The notes under the pieces are model-generated. The model did not search any database and was not told the DNA's origin. It saw only the letters and a program-made list of their open reading frames with translations. This document shows positions 35,325-43,415 of a stretch of 64,000 nucleotides of DNA, one piece after another; positions within the stretch are counted from its first letter, which is position 1; the number at the start of each line of letters is the position of its first letter. Position numbers and translations under genes: made by a program. The stretch comes from an uncultured Oscillospiraceae bacterium (lineage in GTDB: Bacteria > Bacillota > Clostridia > Oscillospirales > Ruminococcaceae), in contig CAKSPC010000002.1 in NCBI GenBank assembly GCA_934481445.1, positions 1 to 64,000 of the forward strand, written 5' to 3'.

Positions 35325-35990
35325 ATGTTCGACAGGATAAAAGAGGACGTTGCGTCGATAAAGGCGCGCGACCCCGCGGTGCGTTCCGCATGGGAAGTGC
35401 TGTTTTTGTATCCTTCCTACAAAGCGGTCAGAAGCTACCGTATCGCACACTGGTTCTATGAACGCGGGCACTTTTTCATCGCAAGGTGGATATCCCAGCA
35501 TTCACGAAACAAAACGGGTATAGAGATACACCCCGGTGCAAAAATAGGAAAGGGCCTTTTCATCGACCACGGTGCAGGCGTTGTCATCGGTGAAACCACC
35601 GAGATAGGCGACTACTGTACACTGTATCAGAACGTAACCCTCGGCGGCACCGGCAAGGACGTCGGAAAGCGCCACCCGACCCTCGGGAACAATGTTCTCG
35701 TCGGCGCGGGCGCGAGGGTTCTCGGGCCGTTCAGGATAGGGGATAATTCCAAGATAGCCGCAAACGCTGTGGTGCTGGAGGAAGTCCCGCCGGACTGCAC
35801 GGCAGTGGGCGTGCCCGCGAGGGTGGTCCGCAGGAACGGAATGAAGGTCACTAACAGCGACCTTGACCAGATACACATTCCCGACCCCGTTTCCCAGCTC
35901 CTCTGCGAGCACAGAATGTATATCGACAAACTTGAAAACGAAATCAACGAACTGAAGCAGGAAATAGACGAGCTGAAAAGCAATAAATAA
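35325..35990 (+). CDS. cysE: Serine O-acetyltransferase
   Basis: A 221-residue enzyme that acetylates serine with acetyl-CoA, the first step of cysteine synthesis. The N-terminal helical part (RDPAVRSAWEVLFLYPSYKA) leads to the catalytic segment RIAHWFYERGHFFIARWISQ and a left-handed beta-helix of hexapeptide repeats (IHPGAKIGKGLFIDHGAGVV onwards, with the catalytic His in DHG and conserved TLGGTGKD). The C-terminus is a charged coiled coil (about 185-221), longer than in minimal homologues. Start ATG 35325 with GGAGG before. It lies directly downstream of a Cys T-box and 27 bases before cysS, so supply and charging of cysteine are co-regulated. Confidence 0.96.
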   Translation: MFDRIKEDVASIKARDPAVRSAWEVLFLYPSYKAVRSYRIAHWFYERGHFFIARWISQHSRNKTGIEIHPGAKIGKGLFIDHGAGVVIGETTEIGDYCTLYQNVTLGGTGKDVGKRHPTLGNNVLVGAGARVLGPFRIGDNSKIAANAVVLEEVPPDCTAVGVPARVVRRNGMKVTNSDLDQIHIPDPVSQLLCEHRMYIDKLENEINELKQEIDELKSNK

Positions 35991-36017
35991 ACCTGCATTA
36001 AATAGGAGGACAATTAT

Positions 36018-37409
36018 ATGTATATCTACAACACCATGACAAGGCGCAAGGAAGAACTGAAGCCCATCACCCCGGGCACCGTTAAGATCTACTGCTGCGG
36101 TCCCACCGTATACAACCTTATCCACATAGGAAACGCGCGTGCGCTGTGCGTGTTCGACACCCTGCGCCGCTACCTTGAATTCCGCGGATACAAGGTGCTT
36201 TATGTTCAGAACTTCACCGATGTTGACGATAAGATAATCAGAAAGGCAAACGAGCTCGGCAAGACCGCTTCCGAGGTTTCCGAGAACGCCATCAAGGAAT
36301 ACTTCGTAGACGCGCAGGGACTGAATGTCCGCCGCGCCGATATCCACCCGAAAGTTACCGAGAACATGGATATCATCATCGACATCGTAAAGACCCTCAT
36401 CGAAAAGGGCTACGCATACGAAGCCGACGGGGACGTATACTTTGAAACAAAGAAGTTCCCCGAATACGGCAAGCTTTCTCATATGCCGCTTGAGGATCTT
36501 CAGGCGGGCGCGAGGATTGAAGTCGGCGACAAGAAGCGCGACCCCATGGATTTCGCAGTGTGGAAGGCTGCGAAGCCCGGCGAGCCCTACTGGGATTCTC
36601 CCTTCGGAAAGGGTCGTCCCGGCTGGCACATCGAGTGCTCCGCAATGTCCCGCCACTACATCGGCGATACCATTGATATTCACGGCGGCGGCTCCGACCT
36701 TATCTTCCCGCACCACGAGAATGAGATCGCGCAGAGCGAATGCGCGACCGGTCAGCCCCTTGCAAACATCTGGATGCATAACGGAATGCTGAATGTCGAC
36801 AACAAGAAAATGTCCAAGTCCGCGGGCAACTTCTTCATGGTAAGAGATCTTTCTGATAAGTACGGCTACGAGCCTATCCGCTTCATGCTGCTGTCGGTTC
36901 ATTACAGAAGCCAGCTCAACTACACCATCGAGGTAATCGAGTCCTGCAAGGCGGCTCTTCAGAGATTGTACACCTGCCGCGATACCATCGCGCGCGTTAT
37001 GCCCACCGCAAAGGATGGCGCGGCTTCCGCAGCTGTCCTCGAGGATGTTAAGACCGCCCGCGAAAGCTTCATAAAGGCAATGGACGACGACTTCAACACC
37101 GCGGACGCTATCGCGGCGGTATTCGAGCTTGTCCGCAAGATAAACGCGGCTCTTGCATCCCCCGATGCAACAAAGGGCGATGTTAAGGCTTATTCCGACG
37201 AATTTACGGCATTGACAAACGTGCTTGGTTTGCTGTATAATAACAAGGACGAGGAAATTCCCGCGGAGATAACCGAGCTTATCGAACAGCGCAAGGCTGC
37301 CCGCAAGGCAAAGGATTTCGCGCTTGCCGACAGCATCCGCGACAAGATAACCTCCATGGGCTACATCGTCGAGGAAACCAGACAGGGCACAGTCGTTAAA
37401 AAGGCATAA
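36018..37409 (+). CDS. cysS: Cysteinyl-tRNA synthetase
   Basis: A 463-residue class I synthetase of normal length. Signature HIGNAR occurs at 36-41 and KMSKS near 264-268; zinc ligands are Cys26/27 (YCCGPTVYN), Cys in HIECSAMS, His in the HHENE segment. The C-terminal helical domain has ARKAKDFALADSIRDKI. It charges tRNA-Cys in the cytosol. Coexpressed with cysE under the T-box. GGAGG precedes the ATG. The 26-base gap to the next gene suggests that the PPIase lipoproteins may be read through from the same transcript. Confidence 0.98.
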   Translation: MYIYNTMTRRKEELKPITPGTVKIYCCGPTVYNLIHIGNARALCVFDTLRRYLEFRGYKVLYVQNFTDVDDKIIRKANELGKTASEVSENAIKEYFVDAQGLNVRRADIHPKVTENMDIIIDIVKTLIEKGYAYEADGDVYFETKKFPEYGKLSHMPLEDLQAGARIEVGDKKRDPMDFAVWKAAKPGEPYWDSPFGKGRPGWHIECSAMSRHYIGDTIDIHGGGSDLIFPHHENEIAQSECATGQPLANIWMHNGMLNVDNKKMSKSAGNFFMVRDLSDKYGYEPIRFMLLSVHYRSQLNYTIEVIESCKAALQRLYTCRDTIARVMPTAKDGAASAAVLEDVKTARESFIKAMDDDFNTADAIAAVFELVRKINAALASPDATKGDVKAYSDEFTALTNVLGLLYNNKDEEIPAEITELIEQRKAARKAKDFALADSIRDKITSMGYIVEETRQGTVVKKA

Positions 37410-37435
37410 GCGGCTGTTTTGAAAGGACAGGCAGT

Positions 37436-38191
37436 TTGAAAAAATTATTTGCAGCATTGACCGCCGCCGTGCTGGCAGTTACATTGTCGGGATGCACGGC
37501 AACGGTTCAGAATGCGATGAAAGACTATAATTTCGCGGAGATGAACACCGATTTCATCCAGCTCAGGTCCCCGGAAGAGGGCGATACCATCGCGATAGTT
37601 GACACCGACCTCGGCGAGTTCCGTATGGTCATTTACGAGGACTATGCCCCGAACACCTCCGCCGCATTCATTGAAAAGGCGAAGAGCGGCGAGTACGACA
37701 ACAAGCCCGTTTACGGCGTAATGAAAGACGTCTATTTCCTGACCGGCGGCGAGGAGAACGAAAAGGGCACTTACATCGGCAGAACAGGCAGCGACGGGCT
37801 TATCGCCAACGAATACAGCGTTGATCTCTGGCCTTTCAAGGGCGCGCTGATGTCCTTTTCGGAGAAATCGGGCTACGGCGACGCGCGCTGGTTCGTCTGC
37901 AACACCGATAAGGACAGCCTTACCGAAGAGGCGGTGAACGAGCTTAAAAAGAGCGCCGCCGACCGCGAGGATCCCGTTGAGCGCGACAATCTCACCACGC
38001 TGTTTGACAAGTTCTACGAAGTAGGCGGCGTGTTCGGGCTTTCGGGCACGGTCACGGTTTTCGGACAGACATACGAGGGCATGGATGTTGTGGAACAGCT
38101 CTGCAATATCCCCACGGAAAGCAACGGCAGAGCATCGGAGAATGTAATGATAAAGAGCGTTACGATCTCCGAGTATTCCGCAGAGGAATAA
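37436..38191 (+). CDS. Cyclophilin-like lipoprotein, degenerate active site
   Basis: A 251-residue protein with a TTG start at 37436 (GAAAGGA before it), a lipoprotein signal ending at Cys20 (LSGC) and a cyclophilin-type fold recognisable by VDTDLGEFRMVIYEDYAPNTSAAF and TVTVFGQTYEGMDVVEQL. The catalytic segment that reads IHRV..FMLQGG in its neighbours is replaced by VYGVMKDVYFLTGG, and the FYIVN segment by WFVCN; the catalytic Arg is therefore missing. It is probably a non-catalytic folding or scaffolding paralogue on the outer face of the membrane. First of three tandem paralogues. Confidence 0.8.
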   Translation: MKKLFAALTAAVLAVTLSGCTATVQNAMKDYNFAEMNTDFIQLRSPEEGDTIAIVDTDLGEFRMVIYEDYAPNTSAAFIEKAKSGEYDNKPVYGVMKDVYFLTGGEENEKGTYIGRTGSDGLIANEYSVDLWPFKGALMSFSEKSGYGDARWFVCNTDKDSLTEEAVNELKKSAADREDPVERDNLTTLFDKFYEVGGVFGLSGTVTVFGQTYEGMDVVEQLCNIPTESNGRASENVMIKSVTISEYSAEE

Positions 38192-38217
38192 GGCTTTTTC
38201 AGGGAAAGGATAAATAA

Positions 38218-39087
38218 ATGAAAATAAGAAATGTTGTTATGTGCGCACTGCTTGCGGCTTCCTGCCTTTTCGGCGCGACGGCGTGCAGTCAGTCGGGCGG
38301 CGGCACATCATCCGCGGGCAGTACCGCAGTTGCGGGGGACGGCAAAACGGGCGGCAATATCGACGAAGTCGTTCTTGAAGAGGGCGATAAGATCGCGGTT
38401 TTCGAGATAGAGGGCTACGGCACGATAAAGGCGAAGCTTTATCCCGACGAGGTGCCGATGGGCGTTGAGAATTTCATCAAGCTTGCGGACGAGGGATATT
38501 ATGACGGCAAGACCATCCACCGTGTTATCAGCGACTTCATGCTGCAGGGCGGCTCGCTCAACGGCGACGGCACCGGCGGCGAAGCAGCGGTGAACAGCGG
38601 TTCGTTCGGCATTGAAACCAACAACAGTCTGCGGCATTTCTACGGCGCGCTGTGCTATGCGAACGCACTGGGCACCAACACCACGCAGTTCTATATCGTG
38701 AACAACAAAACCTCGCAGGATCTTTCAAAAATAGATACTGAAAAACAAAAAAAGAACGCAGATGAATATGACGCAGCCGCCGAGCAGATGAGAGAAGTCA
38801 GCGAGGACTACGCAAATTATTACGCGTTCCAGGCAAATTACCTCAGAACGCTTGCAAGCTGGGTGGAAAACGCTTCCGAGGAAGTAAGGGCTAAGTATTC
38901 CGAAGTCGGCGGCACACCGTCGCTGGACGGAAACTACACTGTTTTCGGACAGGTCTACGACGGCTTTGACGTTATCGACGCGATATCCTCCGCGGAGGTC
39001 AAGACAAACGCCAACGGCGAGGCTTCCGAGCCTGTTCAGACGATAACCATCAGCAAGGTATATGTGATGGATTACATCGAGGGATAA
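38218..39087 (+). CDS. Cyclophilin-type peptidyl-prolyl isomerase lipoprotein
   Basis: A 289-residue lipoprotein with a signal peptide and lipobox Cys near residue 23 (GATAC), a Gly/Ser linker, then a cyclophilin domain with the catalytic Arg in IHRVISDFMLQGG and TTQFYIVNNKT. A helical insertion of about 75 residues (TSQDLSKIDTEKQKKNADEY to about SEEVRAKY) splits the domain before YTVFGQVYDGFDVIDAI, an arrangement shared with the next gene. It catalyses proline isomerisation during folding of exported proteins. Spacing of 26 and 30 bases to neighbours suggests one transcript. Confidence 0.9.
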   Translation: MKIRNVVMCALLAASCLFGATACSQSGGGTSSAGSTAVAGDGKTGGNIDEVVLEEGDKIAVFEIEGYGTIKAKLYPDEVPMGVENFIKLADEGYYDGKTIHRVISDFMLQGGSLNGDGTGGEAAVNSGSFGIETNNSLRHFYGALCYANALGTNTTQFYIVNNKTSQDLSKIDTEKQKKNADEYDAAAEQMREVSEDYANYYAFQANYLRTLASWVENASEEVRAKYSEVGGTPSLDGNYTVFGQVYDGFDVIDAISSAEVKTNANGEASEPVQTITISKVYVMDYIEG

Positions 39088-39117
39088 ACGATATCTCCGA
39101 CGAAAGGACGCATTGAA

Positions 39118-40146
39118 ATGAAACTGAAAAACATTCTTTTGGGCGCAGTTGTTTCGGCAGGATTAATTTTCGGCATGACAGGCTGCTTCGGCGGCAGCAC
39201 TTCGGGAAACGTCGGCGAGATCACCTTTGCGGACGGAGATAAGATCGCCGAGATAGATATCGAGGGCTACGGCGTTATCAAGGCAAAGCTGTTCCCGGAT
39301 ATTGCACCGAATGCGGTGGATAATTTCGTAAAGCTCGCCGAAGAGGGATATTATGACGGGTTGAAAATTCACAGAGTTTCCCCGGATTCCATGATGCAGG
39401 GCGGCTCGCTCAACGGCGACGGCACCGGCGGAAAGGCTGTCATCGGGAACGATGGATATTTCCCGATAGAGGTGAACGAAAACGCGCGCAACTTCTATGG
39501 AGCGCTCTGCTATGCGAATGCAAACGGCAAGAATACCACGCAGTTCTATATCGTAAACAACAAGACCCCGCAGGACATCACACAGTACGACCCCGCAAAG
39601 ATACTTGCCAAGGCTGAGGAATACAAGGCTAAGAAAGAAACCCTTGACGAAGCCATGGAGGAGTACGCGCAGTGCACCGCGATGGAAACCTACTATACTA
39701 ACCTTGCAAACATGATTCAGAAAGCCTCGGATGAGGTCAAGGAAAAGTACAATACCGTCGGCGGGTACCCCCTCTGGGACGGCGGATATACGGTATTCGG
39801 GCAGGTTTTCGAAGGATTTGACGTTATCGACGCCATCGCGCAGACCGAGCTTACCACGGATAATAACAACGCGCTCACCAAGCCCGTGAATGATATCATC
39901 ATCAATACAGTTACCATCACTACATATGTAACGCCCCCGACAGAGGAAACAAGCGAAACATCCGAAAGCAGCAAGACTTCCTCGTCGATCTTCGGAAACA
40001 GCACCGTAAGCGACAGCGCGTCATCCGACAGCTCGGCGGATGCTTCCGAGGAATCTTCCTCCGATGCTTCTTCGGACGCTTCGGCAGATAATTCCGACGG
40101 AACATTTTTCACCGAAGAGCCGGCGGACAGCCAGTCTGCTGAATGA
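39118..40146 (+). CDS. Cyclophilin-type peptidyl-prolyl isomerase lipoprotein with Ser/Asp-rich tail
   Basis: A 342-residue lipoprotein with lipobox Cys near residue 22 (GMTGC), the catalytic IHRVSPDSMMQGG segment and TTQFYIVNNKT, a helical insertion as in the previous paralogue, and VFGQVFEGFDVIDAI. After residue about 275 it carries a Ser/Glu/Asp-rich tail (SDSASSDSSADASEESSSDA and similar) of low complexity, absent from the two upstream copies, which may extend into the wall. Isomerase for exported proteins. A terminator follows. Confidence 0.9.
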   Translation: MKLKNILLGAVVSAGLIFGMTGCFGGSTSGNVGEITFADGDKIAEIDIEGYGVIKAKLFPDIAPNAVDNFVKLAEEGYYDGLKIHRVSPDSMMQGGSLNGDGTGGKAVIGNDGYFPIEVNENARNFYGALCYANANGKNTTQFYIVNNKTPQDITQYDPAKILAKAEEYKAKKETLDEAMEEYAQCTAMETYYTNLANMIQKASDEVKEKYNTVGGYPLWDGGYTVFGQVFEGFDVIDAIAQTELTTDNNNALTKPVNDIIINTVTITTYVTPPTEETSETSESSKTSSSIFGNSTVSDSASSDSSADASEESSSDASSDASADNSDGTFFTEEPADSQSAE

Positions 40147-40158
40147 CAAACAAAATGT

Positions 40159-40193
40159 ATCCCCGCAGTTTATTGCTGCGGGGATGGTTTTTA
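40159..40193. terminator. Bidirectional rho-independent terminator
   Basis: ATCCCCGCAG (40159-40168) pairs with CTGCGGGGAT (40176-40185), followed by GGTTTTTA on the plus strand. The stem also ends the minus-strand nitroreductase gene, whose stop codon lies at 40191-40193. Confidence 0.85.
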
Positions 40194-40808
40194 TATTATC
40201 GTAAGTATCTCGTCCAGCGGCTTCATTGCCTTTTCGCGGGGAGTGTACGCGGATGTGCCGACGGGGATAACGCACATCAGCTTTCCGCTCAGTCCGAGCG
40301 CTTCGTTTATTTCCTGTTCGGCGACCGTCGGGTCGACCATCGGGCAGGCACCAAGTCCCATTTCCTCGGCGCAGAGAAGCAGGTTCTCCACCGCCGCGCC
40401 TATCGAAAGGATCTCGGGGCGGCGCATATCGCGGAGCATATCATCGTGAGAGAAACCGTGGTCGTTGTAGTATTTCTCAACGCGCGGGTCGTGGTATTTC
40501 ATGTCCTCCTGATATATGAGGATGACCAGCGGCGCCTTTGCGAAGAAAACGGTGTTTTTCACGCGGGAAGCGAGAAAATCGTCCTCGGCGTCGGCGTAGA
40601 AGCGGCGCACGCCCTTTTCCGCCGCCTTTGCAAGCAGCGCTATCTTTTCGGGGGTTTTCACTGCTGCAAAACGCCAGCACTGGCTGTTGCAGCCGCTGGG
40701 GGCTGCCGCGGCGGCGTTTATAAGGCGGGTTATCTGCTCGTCCGTTACGGGGGCGTCGGTGAATTTCCTAACGCTTCTGCGGGAGAGTATAAGCTGTTCT
40801 GTGGTCAT
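40191..40808 (-). CDS. Nitroreductase-family flavoprotein
   Basis: A 205-residue protein of the FMN-dependent nitroreductase family. RRSVRKFTDAPV (about 10-21) is the FMN-phosphate-binding start, AAAAPSGCNSQCWRF (about 34-48) the ring-binding helix, and GLGACPMVDP (near 150-160) the second flavin segment. These enzymes reduce nitro compounds, quinones or act as NAD(P)H:flavin oxidoreductases; substrate cannot be set from sequence. AAGGAAAGGA precedes the ATG at 40808. Convergent with the PPIase cluster and divergent from the GH95 gene, with its own promoter. Confidence 0.92.
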   Translation of the reverse strand: MTTEQLILSRRSVRKFTDAPVTDEQITRLINAAAAAPSGCNSQCWRFAAVKTPEKIALLAKAAEKGVRRFYADAEDDFLASRVKNTVFFAKAPLVILIYQEDMKYHDPRVEKYYNDHGFSHDDMLRDMRRPEILSIGAAVENLLLCAEEMGLGACPMVDPTVAEQEINEALGLSGKLMCVIPVGTSAYTPREKAMKPLDEILTII

Positions 40809-40844
40809 TGCTGCGTCCTTTCCTTGTTGAAATGTTGATAATTT

Positions 40845-40873
40845 ATTATATAGTATTGCAGTGAAAAAGTCAA
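40845..40873 (-). promoter_or_regulatory. Sigma-A promoter of nitroreductase gene
   Basis: On the minus strand TTGACT (40873-40868) and TATAAT (40850-40845) with a 17-bp spacer. Confidence 0.85.
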
Positions 40874-40892
40874 TATTTCGGGGGAAAAGGTG

Positions 40893-40921
40893 TTGAATTT
40901 AATATCAGAATATGCTATAAT
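40893..40921 (+). promoter_or_regulatory. Sigma-A promoter of GH95 gene
   Basis: TTGAAT (40893-40898) and TATAAT (40916-40921) with a 17-bp spacer, divergent from the nitroreductase promoter. Confidence 0.85.
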
Positions 40922-40929
40922 AAAACGAT

Positions 40930-40948
40930 GAAAACGATTAACCGTTTC
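40930..40948 (+). promoter_or_regulatory. Palindromic candidate operator in front of GH95 gene
   Basis: AAACG (40932-40936) and CGTTT (40943-40947) are inverted around ATTAAC, giving an AAACGnTTAAnCGTTT element that overlaps the expected transcript start and ends at the Shine-Dalgarno sequence. Such position and symmetry fit a sugar-responsive repressor site (LacI or similar). The binding protein is not known. Confidence 0.55.
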
Positions 40949-40961
40949 GGAGGATATCTCG

Positions 40962-43253
40962 ATGAACAACGTTATCTATTTTAACACCGAGGGCGACGCT
41001 TCCCTCTGGGAGCAGCAGTGCCTGCCCATCGGAAATGCGTATATGGGCGCGTCGATGTTCGGCGGCGTGCGCAAAGAGCGCATCGTTCTTAACGAAAAAA
41101 GCCTGTGGGCGGGCGGTCCCTGCAAGAACCGCCCCGACTACTACGGCGGCAACAAGCGCGACCGCTACAAGTATGTAAAAGAGGTGCAGGAGCAGCTTTC
41201 CGCGGGGAATTATGCGCGGGTACTGGAGCTTCTTCCCGAGCTTACCGGCGACGGGGATTTCGGAAGCTATCTGCTGCTGTGCGACGCGGATGTTGAAATT
41301 TCACTCCCCGACGGCGAGCCGAAAAATTACCGCCGTGCGCTTGACCTCGACAGATCGCTTTACAGCTGCACATTTGAACTTGATGGCGTTAAGTATACCC
41401 GCGAGGCGTTCGCGAGCTATCCCGCGCGGGTCATTGCATTCCGCTTTGCAGCGGACAAAAAAGGCGCGCTGAATTTCACGCTTTCGCTTTCCAAAACTCA
41501 TCCCGCTAAAATTTATGCGGACGGGGACACGCTTGTTTATTCCGGCGCCGTCGAAGATAACGGAATGCGCTTCGACGCGAGATTTACAACTGTCACCGAC
41601 GGAAAGCTCTCCGTTTCAGAAAACGGCATAGCCGTGTCCGACGCTGGCGAAGCGGTGATATATTTCGCCGCCGCCACCGATTATGCCATGAAATACCCGA
41701 CCTACCGCAGCGGGATAAACCCCGCGGAAATAACCGCTCCCCTTGTAAAAACGGCGGCGGAAAAGGGCTGGGACGCTCTTTATGAGGGGCATTACGCCGA
41801 TTACTCCGCGATATACGGCAGGGTTTCGCTTGAGATCAACAATGAATGCGCAGATCTCCCCGCGGACAAGCTTATCGAAGAATATCGCAGCGGAAACCGC
41901 GCGGCGATGAATGCGGTGGAAATGCTGTACTTCCGCTACGGACGGTACCTGCTGATATCTTCGTCGAGGAAAGGCGCTCTTCCTGCAAATCTGCAGGGCG
42001 TATGGAACGAGAGCAACTGCCCGCCGTGGTGCTGCGACTATCATATCAACGTAAATCTCCAGATGAATTACTGGGGCGCATACAATACCAACATGGCGGA
42101 AACCGTGCCGCCGCTGGTGGATTTCCTCGACAGCCTGCGGGAGCCGGGACGTGTTACCGCAAAGGAATACTACAACATCGTATCCGACGACGCTCACCCC
42201 GAAAACGGCTGGACGGCGCATACGCAGTGCTCGCCCTTCGGCTGGACAGCCCCCGGCTGGGAATTTTACTGGGGATGGTCCACGGCGGCGGTGGCGTGGC
42301 TGATGCAGAACATATGGGAATACTACGAATTCACCCTCGATGCGGATTACCTCCGCGCGAAAATATACCCCATCATGCAGGAAAGCGTGCGGTTCTATAC
42401 GCAGTGGCTGATATACGACGAGAAGCAGGGCAGGCTCGTTTCCTCGCCGACATACAGCCCGGAGCACGGCCCCGCAACGATTGGCAATACTTATGAGCAG
42501 AGCCTTATCGAGCAGCTTTTCATCGATTTCCTTTCGGCGTCTGAGGCGCTGGGAGAGGATGGCGCGCTTCAGGCAAAGGTGCGCGAAATGCTCCCGCAGC
42601 TAAAGCCGTATCACGTCGGAAAAACAGGTCTTATGAAAGAGTGGTACGAGGAGGACGAGCCGGATTTCGACCGCTCCAAGATACAGAAAAATCACCGCCA
42701 CATTTCCCATCTGATGGGACTGTACCCCGGAAAGCAGATTAATTCCTCCCGCCCCGAGCTGATGAATGCCGCGATAGCCACCATGAATGACCGCGGCGAC
42801 GAATCCACGGGCTGGGCAAGGGCATACAAAATAAACCTCTGGAGCAGGACGGGCGACGGCAACCGCACCTACAAACTGCTGAAAGGTCTGCTGGAAAGCT
42901 GCACGTTTGTGAATATGTGGGATTTCCACCCGCCGTTCCAGATCGACGGAAACTTCGGCGCATCCGCAGGTATGGCAGAAATGCTGATACAGAGCCACGA
43001 GGGATACATAAAGCTGCTACCAGCGCTGCCCGACGAATGGCGCAGCGGAAGCTTTGAGGGGCTGTGCGCCCGCGGCGGCTTTACTGTAAACGCCAAGTGG
43101 GAAAACGGCGCGGTCATTTCCGCGGAAATATTCTCCGAAAAGGGCGGAGCCTGCCGCGTTGTATATCCCGTTATGCGCGGCGGAAAGGTCGTTCTCGCGG
43201 ATATCAATGCCGCTGTCGAGGCGGGCTGCGGCGTTGAACTCCCCGTTGAATAA
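40962..43253 (+). CDS. GH95-family alpha-L-fucosidase
   Basis: A 763-residue glycoside hydrolase with the GH95 start (ASLWEQQCLPIGNAYMGASM, then VLNEKSLWAGGP), the central NVNLQMNYWGAYNTNMAE stretch (about 361-378), HISHLMGLYPGKQI and DGNFGASAGMAEML near 665-678, which carry the asparagine/aspartate machinery of this inverting family. Known members remove alpha-1,2-linked fucose (or galactose) from glycans. No signal peptide is present, so it acts in the cytosol on imported oligosaccharides. Followed by an L-fucose isomerase-family gene, consistent with fucose breakdown. Own promoter with a palindromic operator. Confidence 0.92.
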   Translation: MNNVIYFNTEGDASLWEQQCLPIGNAYMGASMFGGVRKERIVLNEKSLWAGGPCKNRPDYYGGNKRDRYKYVKEVQEQLSAGNYARVLELLPELTGDGDFGSYLLLCDADVEISLPDGEPKNYRRALDLDRSLYSCTFELDGVKYTREAFASYPARVIAFRFAADKKGALNFTLSLSKTHPAKIYADGDTLVYSGAVEDNGMRFDARFTTVTDGKLSVSENGIAVSDAGEAVIYFAAATDYAMKYPTYRSGINPAEITAPLVKTAAEKGWDALYEGHYADYSAIYGRVSLEINNECADLPADKLIEEYRSGNRAAMNAVEMLYFRYGRYLLISSSRKGALPANLQGVWNESNCPPWCCDYHINVNLQMNYWGAYNTNMAETVPPLVDFLDSLREPGRVTAKEYYNIVSDDAHPENGWTAHTQCSPFGWTAPGWEFYWGWSTAAVAWLMQNIWEYYEFTLDADYLRAKIYPIMQESVRFYTQWLIYDEKQGRLVSSPTYSPEHGPATIGNTYEQSLIEQLFIDFLSASEALGEDGALQAKVREMLPQLKPYHVGKTGLMKEWYEEDEPDFDRSKIQKNHRHISHLMGLYPGKQINSSRPELMNAAIATMNDRGDESTGWARAYKINLWSRTGDGNRTYKLLKGLLESCTFVNMWDFHPPFQIDGNFGASAGMAEMLIQSHEGYIKLLPALPDEWRSGSFEGLCARGGFTVNAKWENGAVISAEIFSEKGGACRVVYPVMRGGKVVLADINAAVEAGCGVELPVE

Positions 43254-43325
43254 GGCGGTTTTCGCAGAAAAAATCCGCCTGAAAAAATAGTACAACTTTT
43301 TGGGTAAATCACGCAAATTATTCAC

Positions 43326-43354
43326 TTGAAAAAAGCAGATTTTTGTGATATCCT
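43326..43354 (+). promoter_or_regulatory. Promoter of L-fucose isomerase-family gene
   Basis: TTGAAA (43326-43331) and TATCCT (43349-43354) with a 17-bp spacer. Eight bases later, at the likely 5' end of the transcript, a perfect hairpin GCGGCAC-TTT-GTGCCGC (43362-43378) is present. Confidence 0.7.
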
Positions 43355-43361
43355 ATAAGAA

Positions 43362-43378
43362 GCGGCACTTTGTGCCGC
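43362..43378 (+). other. Perfect hairpin at the predicted 5' end of the transcript
   Basis: GCGGCAC and GTGCCGC, 7 bp with a TTT loop, begins within a few bases of the expected transcription start and has no T-run behind it. It may stabilise the mRNA 5' end, or be an operator; the sequence alone does not decide. Confidence 0.6.
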
Positions 43379-43415
43379 CCACAGACGATAATAATTTTGA
43401 AAGGAAATAAAACTT

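Noticed and set aside
35502..37457. Minus-strand open frame of 651 codons opposite cysE/cysS
   Set aside because: It spans two well-identified plus-strand genes and their gap, with no domain.
43253..43280. Hairpin AGGCGG / CCGCCT directly after the GH95 stop as a terminator
   Set aside because: The plus strand continues with GAAAAAATAG rather than a T-run, so intrinsic termination in the gene's direction is not supported.
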